64,000 bases of DNA, taken from positions 434,001 to 498,000 of the forward strand of contig NZ_MIJE01000001.1 of assembly GCF_001730225.1 (NCBI RefSeq), read 5' to 3'. Each line of letters starts with the position of its first letter. The first letter of the stretch is position 1. The notes under the pieces are model-generated. The model was not told where the DNA came from and searched no databases. It saw only the letters and a list, made by a program, of their open reading frames with translations. The stretch comes from Desulfuribacillus alkaliarsenatis. Its GTDB lineage: Bacteria; Bacillota; Bacilli; Desulfuribacillales; Desulfuribacillaceae. Positions 54,329-64,000 of this stretch are shown here, piece after piece. A program made the position numbers and the translations under genes.

Positions 54329-55273
54329 ATGGGAAAGGTAGCATTTGTATTTCCAGGTCAAGGCTCTCAATATGTTGGAATGGCCAAAGACTTATACGAC
54401 CAATTTCCAGAAGTACGCGAGCTTTACAAACAAGCAGATGAGATTATAGGTGAAGATATTACAAAGCTATGCTTTGAAGGACCTGATAATGAATTAAGAA
54501 AAACTTTTAATACACAACCAGCGCTATTATTAACAAGCATGGCTGTATTGAAAGCGATGGAACTATCAGGCATAAATATTAAAGCAGATTATATGGCAGG
54601 GCATAGTCTAGGGGAATACTCGGCAATTGTCGCTGCAGGTGGTTTATCTTTCGAGGATGGGGTAGCACTTGTTCGAAAAAGAGGAATGTTTATGGAAGAA
54701 GCTGTACCTGAAGGAAAAGGTGCAATGACAGCTATTCTTGGACTTGATAGAGAAGTTTTACAAGATATTTGTTCTAAAGCTTCAAAGCCAGACGATGTTG
54801 TTCAACTTGCAAATATTAATTGCCCTGGTCAGATTGTGATTTCTGGTCATAAGGGTGCCGTTGAAATAGCGGGAGAATTAGCTAAGCAACAGGGTGCTAA
54901 ACGTGTAATTCCATTAACGGTTAGTGGGCCTTTTCATTCTGCATTGATGGAGCCAGCAAAAGAAAATTTACAACAAGCAATTTCAAAAATATGCTTTAAT
55001 GATACTGATATACCAGTAGTAGCTAATGTCGATGCTAAGCAAGTTTCTAGGTCTGGAAATATCAAAGAACTTTTACTCGAACAACTTACATCATCCGTTC
55101 TTTGGGAAGATTCAATACGTCATCTTGTAGATGAAGGTGTAGATACGTTCATTGAGGTTGGTGCTGGGAAGGTTTTATCAGGACTTATTAAAAAAATTCA
55201 TCGCGATCTTAATATTTATAATGTAGAAGATTTAGACTCCATAGAAAAACTAAAAAAATCATTATCAAATTAA
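54329..55273 (+). CDS. fabD: Malonyl-CoA:ACP transacylase
   Basis: FabD loads malonyl groups on to ACP. The 314-residue protein has FPGQGSQYVGM, the active-site Ser in GHSLGEYSA, the oxyanion/Arg region and GPFHSALM with the catalytic His. AGGAGG precedes ATG. It follows fabK by 13 bases. Confidence 0.96.
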   Translation: MGKVAFVFPGQGSQYVGMAKDLYDQFPEVRELYKQADEIIGEDITKLCFEGPDNELRKTFNTQPALLLTSMAVLKAMELSGINIKADYMAGHSLGEYSAIVAAGGLSFEDGVALVRKRGMFMEEAVPEGKGAMTAILGLDREVLQDICSKASKPDDVVQLANINCPGQIVISGHKGAVEIAGELAKQQGAKRVIPLTVSGPFHSALMEPAKENLQQAISKICFNDTDIPVVANVDAKQVSRSGNIKELLLEQLTSSVLWEDSIRHLVDEGVDTFIEVGAGKVLSGLIKKIHRDLNIYNVEDLDSIEKLKKSLSN

Positions 55274-55294
55274 TTTTTTCATAGGAGGGTTCTT

Positions 55295-56035
55295 ATGTTG
55301 AATGAACAAGTTGCTATTGTTACTGGCGCTTCTAGGGGTATCGGTAAAGCAGTTGCAATTGAACTAGCAAGGGCAGGCGCAAAGGTAGTAGTTAATTATG
55401 CAGGCAGTGAAGATAAGGCAATAGAAGTAAAAAAACAAATAGAAGAATTGGGCGGAGAGGCTGAAATATTCAAAGCTAATGTTGCTAATTCTGAAGATGT
55501 TGGCGATTTAGTTTCCTTTGCTATTGAAAAATATGGGAAAATTGATATATTAATCAATAACGCTGGTATAACTAGAGATACTCTCATAATGAGAATGAAG
55601 GAGTCTGAATGGGACGAAGTAATTGACATTAACCTGAAGGGTGTTTTCAATTGTATAAAGGCAGTAACTCGTCCAATGATGAAGCAAAAGGCTGGTCGCA
55701 TTATTAACCTTTCCTCTGTCGTAGGCATTGCAGGTAATGCTGGTCAGGCAAACTATGTTGCGGCAAAGGCTGGAGTAATAGGTTTGACAAAAACAGCTGC
55801 TAAAGAATTAGCAGCGAGAGGTATTACGGTAAACGCTGTTGCACCAGGATTTATCGAGACTGACATGACGGACAAACTACCTGAATCAGTTAAGGAAGAA
55901 ATTCTAAAGCAAATCCCACTTGGTAAGATGGGACAGCCAGAAGACATAGCTAATACTGTAAGTTTTCTGTGCTCAGATAAGGCAAGATATATCACTGGTC
56001 AAGTTCTAGTAGTTGACGGTGGCATGGTGATGTAA
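55295..56035 (+). CDS. fabG: 3-oxoacyl-ACP reductase FabG
   Basis: FabG reduces beta-ketoacyl-ACP with NADPH. The 246-residue short-chain dehydrogenase has [12 protein letters not shown] (cofactor), NNAGITRD and the Ser-Tyr-Lys catalytic set ([15 protein letters not shown]). AGGAGGG precedes ATG. It is cotranscribed with acpP. Confidence 0.96.
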   Translation: MLNEQVAIVTGASRGIGKAVAIELARAGAKVVVNYAGSEDKAIEVKKQIEELGGEAEIFKANVANSEDVGDLVSFAIEKYGKIDILINNAGITRDTLIMRMKESEWDEVIDINLKGVFNCIKAVTRPMMKQKAGRIINLSSVVGIAGNAGQANYVAAKAGVIGLTKTAAKELAARGITVNAVAPGFIETDMTDKLPESVKEEILKQIPLGKMGQPEDIANTVSFLCSDKARYITGQVLVVDGGMVM

Positions 56036-56062
56036 TTATAATGTTTGAGAGGAGGTGAACTC

Positions 56063-56293
56063 ATGTCTGATGTATTTAATAGAGTTAAGGAAATTATTGT
56101 TGATCGTTTAGGTGTAGATGAATCTGAAGTAACATTAGAAGCTTCTTTCAAGGATGACTTAAATGCTGACTCTCTTGATGTTGTTGAACTTGTAATGGAA
56201 TTAGAAGACGAGTTTGGTATGGAAATTTCTGATGAAGATGCAGAAAAGATCACTACAGTTGGAGAAGCAGTTAAGTATATTGAAAGCAAATAA
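56063..56293 (+). CDS. acpP: Acyl carrier protein
   Basis: ACP carries growing chains on a phosphopantetheine arm attached to the Ser of [10 protein letters not shown] (around residue 37). The 76-residue acidic helical protein starts at ATG 56063 after GAGGAGGTGA, a very strong site. A terminator follows, so much of the cluster's transcript likely ends here. Confidence 0.96.
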   Translation: MSDVFNRVKEIIVDRLGVDESEVTLEASFKDDLNADSLDVVELVMELEDEFGMEISDEDAEKITTVGEAVKYIESK

Positions 56294-56311
56294 TGATATA
56301 CTGCTACATAG

Positions 56312-56340
56312 AGTCCCGTAATCAAAAATTGCGGGACTTT
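56312..56340 (+). terminator. Terminator after acpP
   Basis: AGTCCCGTAAT/ATTGCGGGACT is an 11-bp stem with one G-T pair; the tail is short (TTTG). It sits between acpP and fabF. Confidence 0.75.
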
Positions 56341-56355
56341 GTACTAAAAACCAGC

Positions 56356-56383
56356 TTGTGTATAAAGTCCGAATTAATATAAT
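56356..56383 (+). promoter_or_regulatory. Possible fabF promoter
   Basis: TTGTGT (56356-56361) and TATAAT (56378-56383) are 16 bases apart. A perfect inverted repeat, TATCAT-ATA-ATGATA, lies at 56388-56402, close to the expected start point, and could be a protein-binding site. Confidence 0.5.
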
Positions 56384-56453
56384 TCGTTATCATATAATGA
56401 TATAGATTATGTAGAAATATAATTTCCATAAACACCAATAAAGAGGTGAGTAG

Positions 56454-57692
56454 ATGAAAAAACGTGTTGTAATTACAGGTATGGGTGCACTTACCCCAAT
56501 CGGAAATGATGTTAATAGTTATTGGGATAGCTTAATGAATTGTCGCTCTGGAGTTAGATTGATCGAAAAGTTCGATACTACTGATTACCCGACAAAGATT
56601 GGCGCAGAGGTAAAAGGCTTTGAGCCTAGTGACTTTATTGACCGTAAAGAAGTTAAGCGTATGGATCGTTTTGTTCAATTTGCTGTAGCAGCAGCGAAAA
56701 TGGCAATTGAAGATGCTAAACTTACAATTGATGACAAGAATAGTCACAGAATTGGAACCTATATAGGCTCTGGAATTGGTGGACTAGAAACATGGGAGAA
56801 CCAACATAAAGTTCTACTTGAAAAAGGGCCTAAGCGTATTAGTCCATTCTTAATTCCAATGATGATTGCTAATATGGCTTCTGGAGTTGTTTCAATTCAC
56901 GTAGGTGCCCGTGGTCCTAACAGTGCAGCTATTTCTGCCTGTGCTACTGGTACCCATTCTATAGGTGATGCATTTAAGATTATTCAGCGTGGAGAAGCAG
57001 ATGTAATGATAACAGGTGGAACTGAAGCAAGTATAACACCACTAGGATTTGCGGGATTCTGCGCAGCTCGAGCTATGTCAACTAGGAATGACCAGCCAGA
57101 GAAAGCGAGTAGGCCTTTTGACAAAGATCGTGACGGATTTGTTATGGGTGAAGGAGCAGGCGTAATAGTATTAGAAACTTTAGAGCATGCACTAGAACGT
57201 GGAGCTACAATATATGCTGAAATTGCTGGTTATGGCTTAAGTGGTGATGCTTATCATTTAACAGCCCCATCTCCTGAAGGTGAAGGTGCTGCACGAGCAA
57301 TGGAAATGGCTATTACAGATGCAGGATTAAAACCTGAGCAAATCAGTTATATTAATGCACATGGCACTTCAACAGACTTTAATGATAAATTTGAAACAAT
57401 GGCTATAAAAACTGTTTTTAAAGAACACGCAGCAAAGCTACCAATAAGTTCAACTAAGTCGATGACAGGTCACTTATTAGGGGCAGCAGGGGGTATAGAA
57501 GCGATTGCTTGCGTAAAGGCGATACAAGAAGATATCGTACCTCCAACAATCAATTATGAAACTCCTGATCCAGAATGTGATTTAGATTATGTGCCTAATG
57601 AACCACGAAAAGTGATAGTAGAGGCAACATTATCTAACTCATTAGGTTTTGGTGGGCATAATGCATCAATTTGTATAAAAAAATATAGATAG
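56454..57692 (+). CDS. fabF: Beta-ketoacyl-ACP synthase II
   Basis: FabF carries out elongation by condensing acyl-ACP with malonyl-ACP. The 412-residue protein has [12 protein letters not shown] and catalytic Cys in SACATGTHS; His in [11 protein letters not shown] and in [11 protein letters not shown] completes the Cys-His-His site. AGAGGTGA precedes ATG. It lies behind acpP and has its own possible promoter. Confidence 0.96.
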   Translation: MKKRVVITGMGALTPIGNDVNSYWDSLMNCRSGVRLIEKFDTTDYPTKIGAEVKGFEPSDFIDRKEVKRMDRFVQFAVAAAKMAIEDAKLTIDDKNSHRIGTYIGSGIGGLETWENQHKVLLEKGPKRISPFLIPMMIANMASGVVSIHVGARGPNSAAISACATGTHSIGDAFKIIQRGEADVMITGGTEASITPLGFAGFCAARAMSTRNDQPEKASRPFDKDRDGFVMGEGAGVIVLETLEHALERGATIYAEIAGYGLSGDAYHLTAPSPEGEGAARAMEMAITDAGLKPEQISYINAHGTSTDFNDKFETMAIKTVFKEHAAKLPISSTKSMTGHLLGAAGGIEAIACVKAIQEDIVPPTINYETPDPECDLDYVPNEPRKVIVEATLSNSLGFGGHNASICIKKYR

Positions 57693-57701
57693 AGTTTCCG
57701 G

Positions 57702-57722
57702 GGAAGTACATATTGTACTTCC
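57702..57722 (+). terminator. Short hairpin between fabF and rnc
   Basis: GGAAGTAC/GGAAGTAC-complement GTACTTCC with a five-base loop. The T-tract is poor, so termination would be partial, letting transcription into rnc. Confidence 0.45.
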
Positions 57723-57749
57723 TCATTTTCAATAAGGATGTGAATAAAG

Positions 57750-58433
57750 TTGAAAAGGTTTGAGCAATTACAACATAGTTTAGGTATACAATTTAATAAT
57801 CGAAAATTGTTATATCAGGCCTTTACCCATGCGTCATACATAAATGAGCACCGCAGGGAGCTAAAAGAAGACAATGAACGGCTAGAATTTTTAGGTGATG
57901 CAGTACTCGAGCTAACGGTAAGCGAATACCTGTATAAAACACATCCTAAAATGAAGGAAGGAGAGCTAACTAAGCTGCGCGCTGCAGTTGTATGTGAGCC
58001 ATCATTAGTGTTTTATGCAAACAATCTAAAATTTGGCGATTTTATCCTGCTAGGCAGAGGAGAAGAATACACTGGTGGTCGTAAACGACCAGCATTATTA
58101 GCAGATGTTTTTGAAGCCTTTATAGGTGCACTATACTTAGATCAAGGTATTCACGCTGTAAAAGCATTTCTCGAAAGAAATGTATTTGTATTAATATCAG
58201 AAGGCAAATTTATAAGAACAAACGACTATAAAAGCGAATTGCAGGAATTTGTGCAAGAGAAAAACATAGGTCCAATTGAATATCGCATTATTAGCGAAGA
58301 AGGCCCTGCTCATCAAAAAACATTTATATCTAAAGTGTTTATTGATGGACAACCGATTGGACAGGGTTCAGGTAAAACCAAAAAAGAGGCAGAACAAGAG
58401 GCTGCTAATGTAACACTGCAAAGGATAAGATAA
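57750..58433 (+). CDS. rnc: Ribonuclease III
   Basis: RNase III cuts double-stranded RNA in rRNA and mRNA maturation. The 227-residue protein has the signature [14 protein letters not shown] and the acidic site [12 protein letters not shown]-terminal dsRNA-binding domain follows (about 155-225, [13 protein letters not shown] ... KKEAEQEAA). Initiation at TTG with AAGGATGTGA upstream. Confidence 0.95.
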   Translation: MKRFEQLQHSLGIQFNNRKLLYQAFTHASYINEHRRELKEDNERLEFLGDAVLELTVSEYLYKTHPKMKEGELTKLRAAVVCEPSLVFYANNLKFGDFILLGRGEEYTGGRKRPALLADVFEAFIGALYLDQGIHAVKAFLERNVFVLISEGKFIRTNDYKSELQEFVQEKNIGPIEYRIISEEGPAHQKTFISKVFIDGQPIGQGSGKTKKEAEQEAANVTLQRIR

Positions 58434-58434
58434 T

Positions 58435-59472
58435 ATGCAAAAGAAAATCATATCGATTTTTGTTTCCCATTTAGGATGTCCACATGATTGTGCTTACTGC
58501 AATCAAGAAAAAATTACAGGCCATAAGAAAGCATTATTTAGATCGATGGTTGATATCAAGACAGACATTGAAAATCAGTTAGCCACTATTAATTGTAATC
58601 AGAATCATGTGGAAATAGCGTTTTATGGAGGTAGCTTTACTGGTTTACCAATCGAGTATCAAATACAACTACTAGAATTGGCGAAAAGCTATGTAAAAGC
58701 AAACAAATTATTAGGAATTAGATTTTCTACTCGACCTGACTATGTTACACCTGATATAATTAATTATTTGAAAGCATACCCTATTTCAGCCATTGAGCTT
58801 GGGGTACAATCTTTAGACGATAATGTGCTAAAATTGAGCAAGCGGGGACACACTAGCCAACATGTATATGATGCAGTCGAAGCTATTAAAAACACAGGTT
58901 TTAAGCTAGGCATCCAAATCATGACAGGTCTACCTGGTGATTCTATGCAATCTGTGCTGGATACAGCAGAGCGGGTTATTACTCTTAAGCCTGATTTTGT
59001 AAGAATTTATCCTACCCTAGTTCTAGCAGGCACTGATTTGGCGGATTGGTACAAGCAAGGGCAATACACTCCTTGGACAGTAGAGGAGACTATTAATAAT
59101 ATAGCTAAAATTCTACCACTATTTTTTGAAGCAGATATTCCCATTATTCGATTGGGACTTCAAGAAAACCAGGATTTACAGAAGATTGGCACAATCATAG
59201 CGGGACCGCACCGCCCGAATATCAGACAATTAATTGAGAGTCAGTATTATCTCAGCTGTTTATATAAAATCGGTGATGATTTATTTAAGGATCGAAATGG
59301 GGAAAAACATAAGGACCTTAGTATAATTATTCATCCAGCAGATGAAACGGCAGTTCGTGGCAAGAGCAATATAAATATTAAGAAATTTACAGAGAGATAT
59401 TCATGTAAAGTAAGCATTATAAAAGATTTGGCACAGCCAAGAAATTTTATAACCCTACATGAAAACGTATGA
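58435..59472 (+). CDS. Radical SAM protein, Elp3/YhcC-like
   Basis: The 345-residue protein has the cluster motif CPHDCAYC (CxxxCxxC, near residue 15). FYGGSFTGLP and ELGVQSLDDNVL follow, and then TGLPGD. This is like the Elp3/YhcC/oxygen-independent coproporphyrinogen oxidase group. Clostridia often carry such a gene between rnc and smc. No acetyltransferase domain is present, so it is not a full Elp3. The substrate is unknown. It begins one base after rnc. Confidence 0.85.
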   Translation: MQKKIISIFVSHLGCPHDCAYCNQEKITGHKKALFRSMVDIKTDIENQLATINCNQNHVEIAFYGGSFTGLPIEYQIQLLELAKSYVKANKLLGIRFSTRPDYVTPDIINYLKAYPISAIELGVQSLDDNVLKLSKRGHTSQHVYDAVEAIKNTGFKLGIQIMTGLPGDSMQSVLDTAERVITLKPDFVRIYPTLVLAGTDLADWYKQGQYTPWTVEETINNIAKILPLFFEADIPIIRLGLQENQDLQKIGTIIAGPHRPNIRQLIESQYYLSCLYKIGDDLFKDRNGEKHKDLSIIIHPADETAVRGKSNINIKKFTERYSCKVSIIKDLAQPRNFITLHENV

Positions 59473-59491
59473 GCCTAATGGAGGTTGGAGA

Positions 59492-62400
59492 ATGTTTTTA
59501 AAACGTTTAGAAATTCGTGGTTTTAAATCCTTTGCTGATAAAACAGAATTAGAATTTCCAAAGGGAATCACGGCTGTTGTAGGTCCAAACGGAAGTGGCA
59601 AAAGTAATATTTCCGATGCTGTACGTTGGGTGCTAGGGGAGCAAAGTGCCAAGTCTCTTCGTGGGCAAAAAATGGAGGATGTTATATTTGCTGGTAGTGA
59701 TAGTCGTAAGCCAATAAATTATGCTGAGGTTACTCTGGTACTAGACAATGAGAGTCAAACGATACCGATTGATTACACAGAGATAGCAGTTACTAGAAAA
59801 GTATATCGCTCTGGTGAGAGTGATTACTTTATCAACAATCAAAGCTGCCGTCTAAAGGATATTACTGAACTGTTTATGGATACAGGCTTAGGTAAAGAAG
59901 CGTACTCTATTATTGGACAAGGTAGGATAGAAGAAGTTCTAAGCACTAAATCTGAGGAAAGACGTGGAATCTTTGAAGAAGCTGCTGGTATCATAAAGTA
60001 TAAGGCACGTAAACGTGAAGCTGAGAAGCGTTTAGAAGAAACTGAGGCTAACCTTGTGCGTGTTTATGATGTTATGAATGAGCTTGAAGACCAAATTGAG
60101 CCATTGAAAGAAGCCTCTGAAAAAGCTCAAACATACTTAGCTTATAAATCTGACTTGAAGTATTTAGATATATCACTACTTGCCTACCAGATTCAACAAA
60201 TAGATAGTGAATGGAAGCAGCTTGACGAGGACAAATCAGTATTAGATGATGAATTAGCTAACTCAGTAGCTGTCTTAAATAGTAAGGAAGCTAGCCACAC
60301 AGAATTAAAGTGGGAATTAACAAAATGTGACCAGCAAATAGATTCGCTCCAACAAAAATTTACTGAGCTATCTACTAGATTAGAGAAGGCCTTAGGTGAT
60401 GAAAAAGTACTCTTGGAGCGTAAAAGTAACAACACTTCACTGATTGAAAGTCTAGAACTAGAATCGAAAGAGCTTCGCCTAAGTATAGAACAAAAAACGC
60501 ACTTATATAAAAATAAAGAAGAAAATTATAACGATTTAAAAAAACAGTTTGAAAGTAAAGAAGCTGAATTGAAGAGTGAAATCAATAGATTAGAAGATTA
60601 TGAGAGCAGATTGGTAAACCAGGATGAACAAACTGAAGCTTTAAAGGCAGAACATATAGAAATATTACACCAGCAGACGAGTGCGAACAATCAGATTCAG
60701 CACATAAAGCAAGCACAAGAAGCAACATTAAAAAAACTATCTGAGCTTGCTACACAGAGGGCTACTATTGACGAAAATCTCAAAACAGTAGCTAGGCAGA
60801 TCACTGAAGTAACAACTACAATCACTAATAATGAACAAGAGTTGTTGAGATTAAAAGAAGATGTAACTAATACTCAGCAAAGCATATTAAATCAGCAGAA
60901 TGTAATAGATGATAGTTATCAAGAATTATTAAACACCAATCAATTACTTGAATCGAAAAAAGGTCGTAAAAAGCTACTTTTAGATTTAGAAGCTGAATTT
61001 GCTGGATATTTTCAAGGGACGAAAGAAATCTTACTAGCTAAAAAAAGACACGCCAGTCAATTCCAGGGGGTACGGGGTGCCTTAGTAGATTTAATTAAAG
61101 CTCCTAAAAAATACGAAGTAGCTATAGAAACGGCCTTAGGAAGTGCGTTGCAAAATATAGTAGTTGATAATGATAAACATGCCCAGGCTTGTATACAGTA
61201 TCTTAAAGAGAAGGGAAAGGGTAGAGCTACATTCTTGCCAATTTCTATAATAAAAGGACAAGCCAAACGTTACCGAAATGTAGAACAGGTAGAAGGATTT
61301 GTTGGTTATGCTAACGAGCTAATAAACGTAGCCCAAGACTATAGAAGCATCATAGATAGTCTACTTGGAAATGTTCTGATTGCTAAAGACATTAAAACAG
61401 CAACGAATATTGCTAGACTAGTGGACTATCGCGGCAGAATCGTTACTCTTGAGGGGGATTTTATTAGTCCTGGTGGTTCAATGACTGGTGGTAGTCAGCA
61501 GAAGAAAACATCATCACTTATGAGCCGGAAAAATGAAATTACATCCCTTGAAAAGGAAATAAATGATCTACAAAACGTAGTAAATAGCAAGAGTGTTGAG
61601 CATAATAAGCACAAGTCAGGCTTAGAATCCCTACAAGCTCAAATCCAGCAGCAAAAAGCTATTTTAGACCAGACGCAAAATAAAGCAATCGAGTTAGCTT
61701 CTAAGTTGCAAAAACTAGAACAAGAGCTATCGTACAGAAATGAAAACCTACAAATGATTGAACAGGAGCAGCATCATTATAATAACGAACAAGAAAAATA
61801 TAATTTGACCCAATTAGAGCAGGAGCAAAGGCTGGTAAAATTAAAAAACGAGCAACAACAAATAGAAGGACAGTTAAATACCCATCAGCAACAGTTGAAT
61901 GAGCAAAGGGCACAGCAGCACACAACTAGCTCGAAGGTAACAGATTACAAAATAGAGCTAACAAAGTATCAAGAGCAACTAAAGACATTAGATGAAATAC
62001 GCGCTAGGGACATTACGGAAATTCAAGAGTTAGAAAAACGTCTCCAGAAATTAACTGATGATATATTAGCCAGAAATAATCAGCAGCAGGAGATAGACAC
62101 TACAGTTAATTCATTGAAGGAAACTATTGAGTTAGATAATGAGCAAAAAGCTAATATGCAGCGACAAATAGACCTAGAAAGAGTATCTCGTCAGCGTATG
62201 CAGGAACAATTAACGAAGCAAGAAGCAACTATAGCTGACTTGACTAAGAAAACTAAGGAATTAGAAAAACAAATTCATCAAATAGAAGTGAAGACTAATA
62301 GATTTGATGTTGAATTAAACAACGCACTTAACCAATTACAGGAAGAATATGAAATTAGCTTTGAACGTGCTATTAATGAGTTCCCATTGACTGAAGATCC

Positions 62401-63088
62401 TAATGTTATAAAAACGAAAGTTAAGGAACTAAAGCGTAAAATAGTTGCATTAGGCGAGGTAAACACAGGTGCAATCGAAGAATATCAGCGCGTTGATGAG
62501 CGGTACCATTTCTTGAAACATCAACGAGAAGATTTGTTAGAAGCTATTAGTAAATTGAATCATGTTATAAAAGAAATGAACGTAGAGATGGAAAAGCGTT
62601 TCTTAGATAGCTTTAATTTAATAAAAGATAGTTTTTCTAAGGTTTTCCAACAAATGTTTGGTGGGGGACGTGCCAGCCTTAAGTTAGCAGACCCTGAAAA
62701 TGTTTTAACTACAGGAATTGAAATTTTCGCTGAACCACCAGGTAAAAAGCTGCAGCATCTATCGTTATTATCTGGCGGGGAACGGGCGCTGACAGCTATA
62801 GCACTATTATTCGCAATATTAAGGGTAAGTCCAGTGCCGTTTTGTATACTTGATGAAGTCGAGGCTGCCCTAGACGAAGCAAATGTGACCAGATTTGCAA
62901 ACTATTTGCGTAAATTTTGTGATCAAACTCAGTTTATAGTTGTAACACATCGTAAAGGTACAATGGAGTCAGCTGATGTTCTTTATGGTGTGACAATGGA
63001 GGGTTCAGGAGTATCAAAAATGGTATCCGTTAAACTAGAGGACGTAATTGACTTAGACATAGAACGAGAAGCTATAGAAGCTTCATAG
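59492..63088 (+). CDS. smc: Chromosome segregation protein SMC
   Basis: SMC forms the condensin ring with ScpA and ScpB, compacting DNA and aiding segregation. Start at 59492, after GGAGG, gives about 1198 residues, the usual size. The N-terminal ATPase has Walker A VVGPNGSGKSNI (about 29-40). Two long coiled coils flank the hinge (about 510-660, VRGALVDLI ... GGSMTGGSQ). The C-terminal head has signature LSGGERALTAIALL and Walker B FCILDEVEAALDEAN. ftsY follows. Confidence 0.96.
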   Translation: MFLKRLEIRGFKSFADKTELEFPKGITAVVGPNGSGKSNISDAVRWVLGEQSAKSLRGQKMEDVIFAGSDSRKPINYAEVTLVLDNESQTIPIDYTEIAVTRKVYRSGESDYFINNQSCRLKDITELFMDTGLGKEAYSIIGQGRIEEVLSTKSEERRGIFEEAAGIIKYKARKREAEKRLEETEANLVRVYDVMNELEDQIEPLKEASEKAQTYLAYKSDLKYLDISLLAYQIQQIDSEWKQLDEDKSVLDDELANSVAVLNSKEASHTELKWELTKCDQQIDSLQQKFTELSTRLEKALGDEKVLLERKSNNTSLIESLELESKELRLSIEQKTHLYKNKEENYNDLKKQFESKEAELKSEINRLEDYESRLVNQDEQTEALKAEHIEILHQQTSANNQIQHIKQAQEATLKKLSELATQRATIDENLKTVARQITEVTTTITNNEQELLRLKEDVTNTQQSILNQQNVIDDSYQELLNTNQLLESKKGRKKLLLDLEAEFAGYFQGTKEILLAKKRHASQFQGVRGALVDLIKAPKKYEVAIETALGSALQNIVVDNDKHAQACIQYLKEKGKGRATFLPISIIKGQAKRYRNVEQVEGFVGYANELINVAQDYRSIIDSLLGNVLIAKDIKTATNIARLVDYRGRIVTLEGDFISPGGSMTGGSQQKKTSSLMSRKNEITSLEKEINDLQNVVNSKSVEHNKHKSGLESLQAQIQQQKAILDQTQNKAIELASKLQKLEQELSYRNENLQMIEQEQHHYNNEQEKYNLTQLEQEQRLVKLKNEQQQIEGQLNTHQQQLNEQRAQQHTTSSKVTDYKIELTKYQEQLKTLDEIRARDITEIQELEKRLQKLTDDILARNNQQQEIDTTVNSLKETIELDNEQKANMQRQIDLERVSRQRMQEQLTKQEATIADLTKKTKELEKQIHQIEVKTNRFDVELNNALNQLQEEYEISFERAINEFPLTEDPNVIKTKVKELKRKIVALGEVNTGAIEEYQRVDERYHFLKHQREDLLEAISKLNHVIKEMNVEMEKRFLDSFNLIKDSFSKVFQQMFGGGRASLKLADPENVLTTGIEIFAEPPGKKLQHLSLLSGGERALTAIALLFAILRVSPVPFCILDEVEAALDEANVTRFANYLRKFCDQTQFIVVTHRKGTMESADVLYGVTMEGSGVSKMVSVKLEDVIDLDIEREAIEAS

Positions 63089-63103
63089 AAAGGGAGTATC
63101 AGA

Positions 63104-64000
63104 GTGGGATTATTTAGTAAAATCAAGGATAAATTAATAGGAACCAAGCAAGACATCGAGCAGGTTAGTCAGAAATTCAAAGACGGGCTAGCTAAAACTA
63201 GAGATTCATTTGTTGGAAAAATGGAAGACTTATTATATCGTAGTAAAGGTATTGATGAAGATTTCTATGAGGAGCTAGAAGAAATTCTTATTTCTTCTGA
63301 CATCGGTGTAGCTACAGTAATGGATATCATTGATGAAGTGCGCACAGAGGTTAAAGAAAATAGAATAAAGGATGCTAAGGAACTGCAACCAATTATTATC
63401 GAGAAAATGAAAGAAATCCTAGGTAAACAAGAAGATATTGCGATAAACTTTCAAGAAAACGATTTAACGGTAATCGTTATAGTTGGGGTTAATGGTGTTG
63501 GTAAAACAACGACGATTGGGAAGCTCGCGCATAAATTTAAACAACAGGATTTAAAGGTAGTTTTAGCTGCTGGTGACACCTTTAGGGCTGCTGCCATTGA
63601 TCAGTTAAAGGTTTGGAGTCAGCGCACAGGTGTTGATGTAATTGCCCAGCAGGAAGGGTCTGACCCTGCTGCCGTCATGTACGATGCGATTCATGCTGCC
63701 AAAGCTAGGAAAGCTGACGTATTAATTTGTGATACAGCAGGTAGACTACACAATAAGACAAATCTCATGAATGAATTAAATAAAGTGTACCGAGTCATTG
63801 GTAAAGAAATTCCTGGGGCACCACATGAAGTGCTCTTAGTATTAGATGCAACTACGGGACAAAATGCGATGCAACAGGCTAAAACGTTTGGCGAATCTGC
63901 TGGGGTTACAGGGATAGTACTAACAAAGCTAGATGGTACTGCCAAAGGTGGAATTGTTATTGCTATAGGCAAAGAACTGAAGATACCTGTAAAGCTTGTA
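63104..64000 (+). CDS. ftsY: Signal recognition particle receptor FtsY (partial, cut by window end)
   Basis: FtsY is the membrane-linked GTPase that receives SRP-bound ribosomes. The first 299 residues are visible, from GTG 63104 after AAAGGGAG, and the frame remains open at the window end. An NG domain is present: helical N (about 25-115), then G1 VNGVGKTTTIGKLA. DTFRAAAIDQLK, the DTAGR motif and TKLDGTAKGG follow. Unlike E. coli FtsY, it has no long acidic A domain. smc-ftsY order matches Bacillus. Confidence 0.95.
   Translation, partial: MGLFSKIKDKLIGTKQDIEQVSQKFKDGLAKTRDSFVGKMEDLLYRSKGIDEDFYEELEEILISSDIGVATVMDIIDEVRTEVKENRIKDAKELQPIIIEKMKEILGKQEDIAINFQENDLTVIVIVGVNGVGKTTTIGKLAHKFKQQDLKVVLAAGDTFRAAAIDQLKVWSQRTGVDVIAQQEGSDPAAVMYDAIHAAKARKADVLICDTAGRLHNKTNLMNELNKVYRVIGKEIPGAPHEVLLVLDATTGQNAMQQAKTFGESAGVTGIVLTKLDGTAKGGIVIAIGKELKIPVKLV

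Overview
The window is an AT-rich chromosomal segment of an endospore-forming Firmicute. It carries spoVM, ylbJ (spoVV), an alpha/beta-type small acid-soluble spore protein, mecA, remA, prpC/prkC and a FapR-controlled fatty-acid cluster. Gene order from yloC to ftsY is largely the Bacillus subtilis order. FabK as the enoyl reductase, DUF116 and DUF366 give it a more clostridial or deep-branching Bacillales flavour (a Desulfuribacillus-like lineage is possible, but this is inference). There are no rRNA genes, insertion sequences, prophages or CRISPR arrays.

Layout. 1-6.6 kb: serA (minus) behind a T-box-like element, a secreted dockerin-bearing protein, a lone tRNA-Gln, a double P-loop ATPase and the alaR-alaT pair. 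6.7-7.8 kb: an eleven-gene tRNA operon with a near-consensus promoter and a terminator. 7.9-10.9 kb: YtxH, DUF1540, MecA and a membrane-anchored Mrr-like protein that seems to have lost its catalytic residues. 10.9-13.5 kb: queuosine precursor operon queD-queC-DUF366-queE. 13.5-22.2 kb: LysM protein, phosphoesterase, recX/yfhF divergent pair, GH18-SLH hydrolase, rqcH, PilZ protein and dapF. 22.3-43.9 kb: a long housekeeping run yloC-remA-gmk-rpoZ-coaBC-priA-def-fmt-DUF116-rsmB-rlmN-prpC-prkC-rsgA-rpe-thiN, then a small membrane protein, spoVM (27 residues), rpmB (minus), asp23-fakA-degV-recG and an SASP gene. 44.3-50.7 kb: the ylb block rsmD-coaD-ylbJ-ylbK-ylbL-ylbM-yceD-rpmF, with ylbJ and ylbM inverted. 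50.8-64 kb: fapR-plsX-fabH-fabK-fabD-fabG-acpP-fabF, then rnc, a radical SAM gene, smc and the start of ftsY, which runs off the window.

How the genes work together. The central run couples translation and RNA maturation (RsmB, RlmN, RsgA, Def, Fmt, RqcH, RNase III, L28, L32), nucleotide and cofactor supply (Gmk, CoaBC, CoaD, ThiN, Rpe), the PrkC/PrpC phosphorylation switch, and membrane lipid synthesis from exogenous fatty acids (FakA, DegV, PlsX) or de novo (Fab proteins), under FapR with a candidate operator upstream.

The least explained DNA lies at 43973-44331, between the SASP gene and rsmD. A strong intrinsic terminator there faces the minus strand although no minus-strand gene precedes it. 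The adjoining 110 bases fold into several hairpins with exposed CU-rich segments complementary to Shine-Dalgarno sequences. This suggests an unannotated small RNA. Other points worth a second look are the T-box element without a Stem I, the catalytically degenerate Mrr protein, DUF366 embedded in the queuosine operon, the dockerin protein, and a 25-bp palindrome between recX and yfhF.
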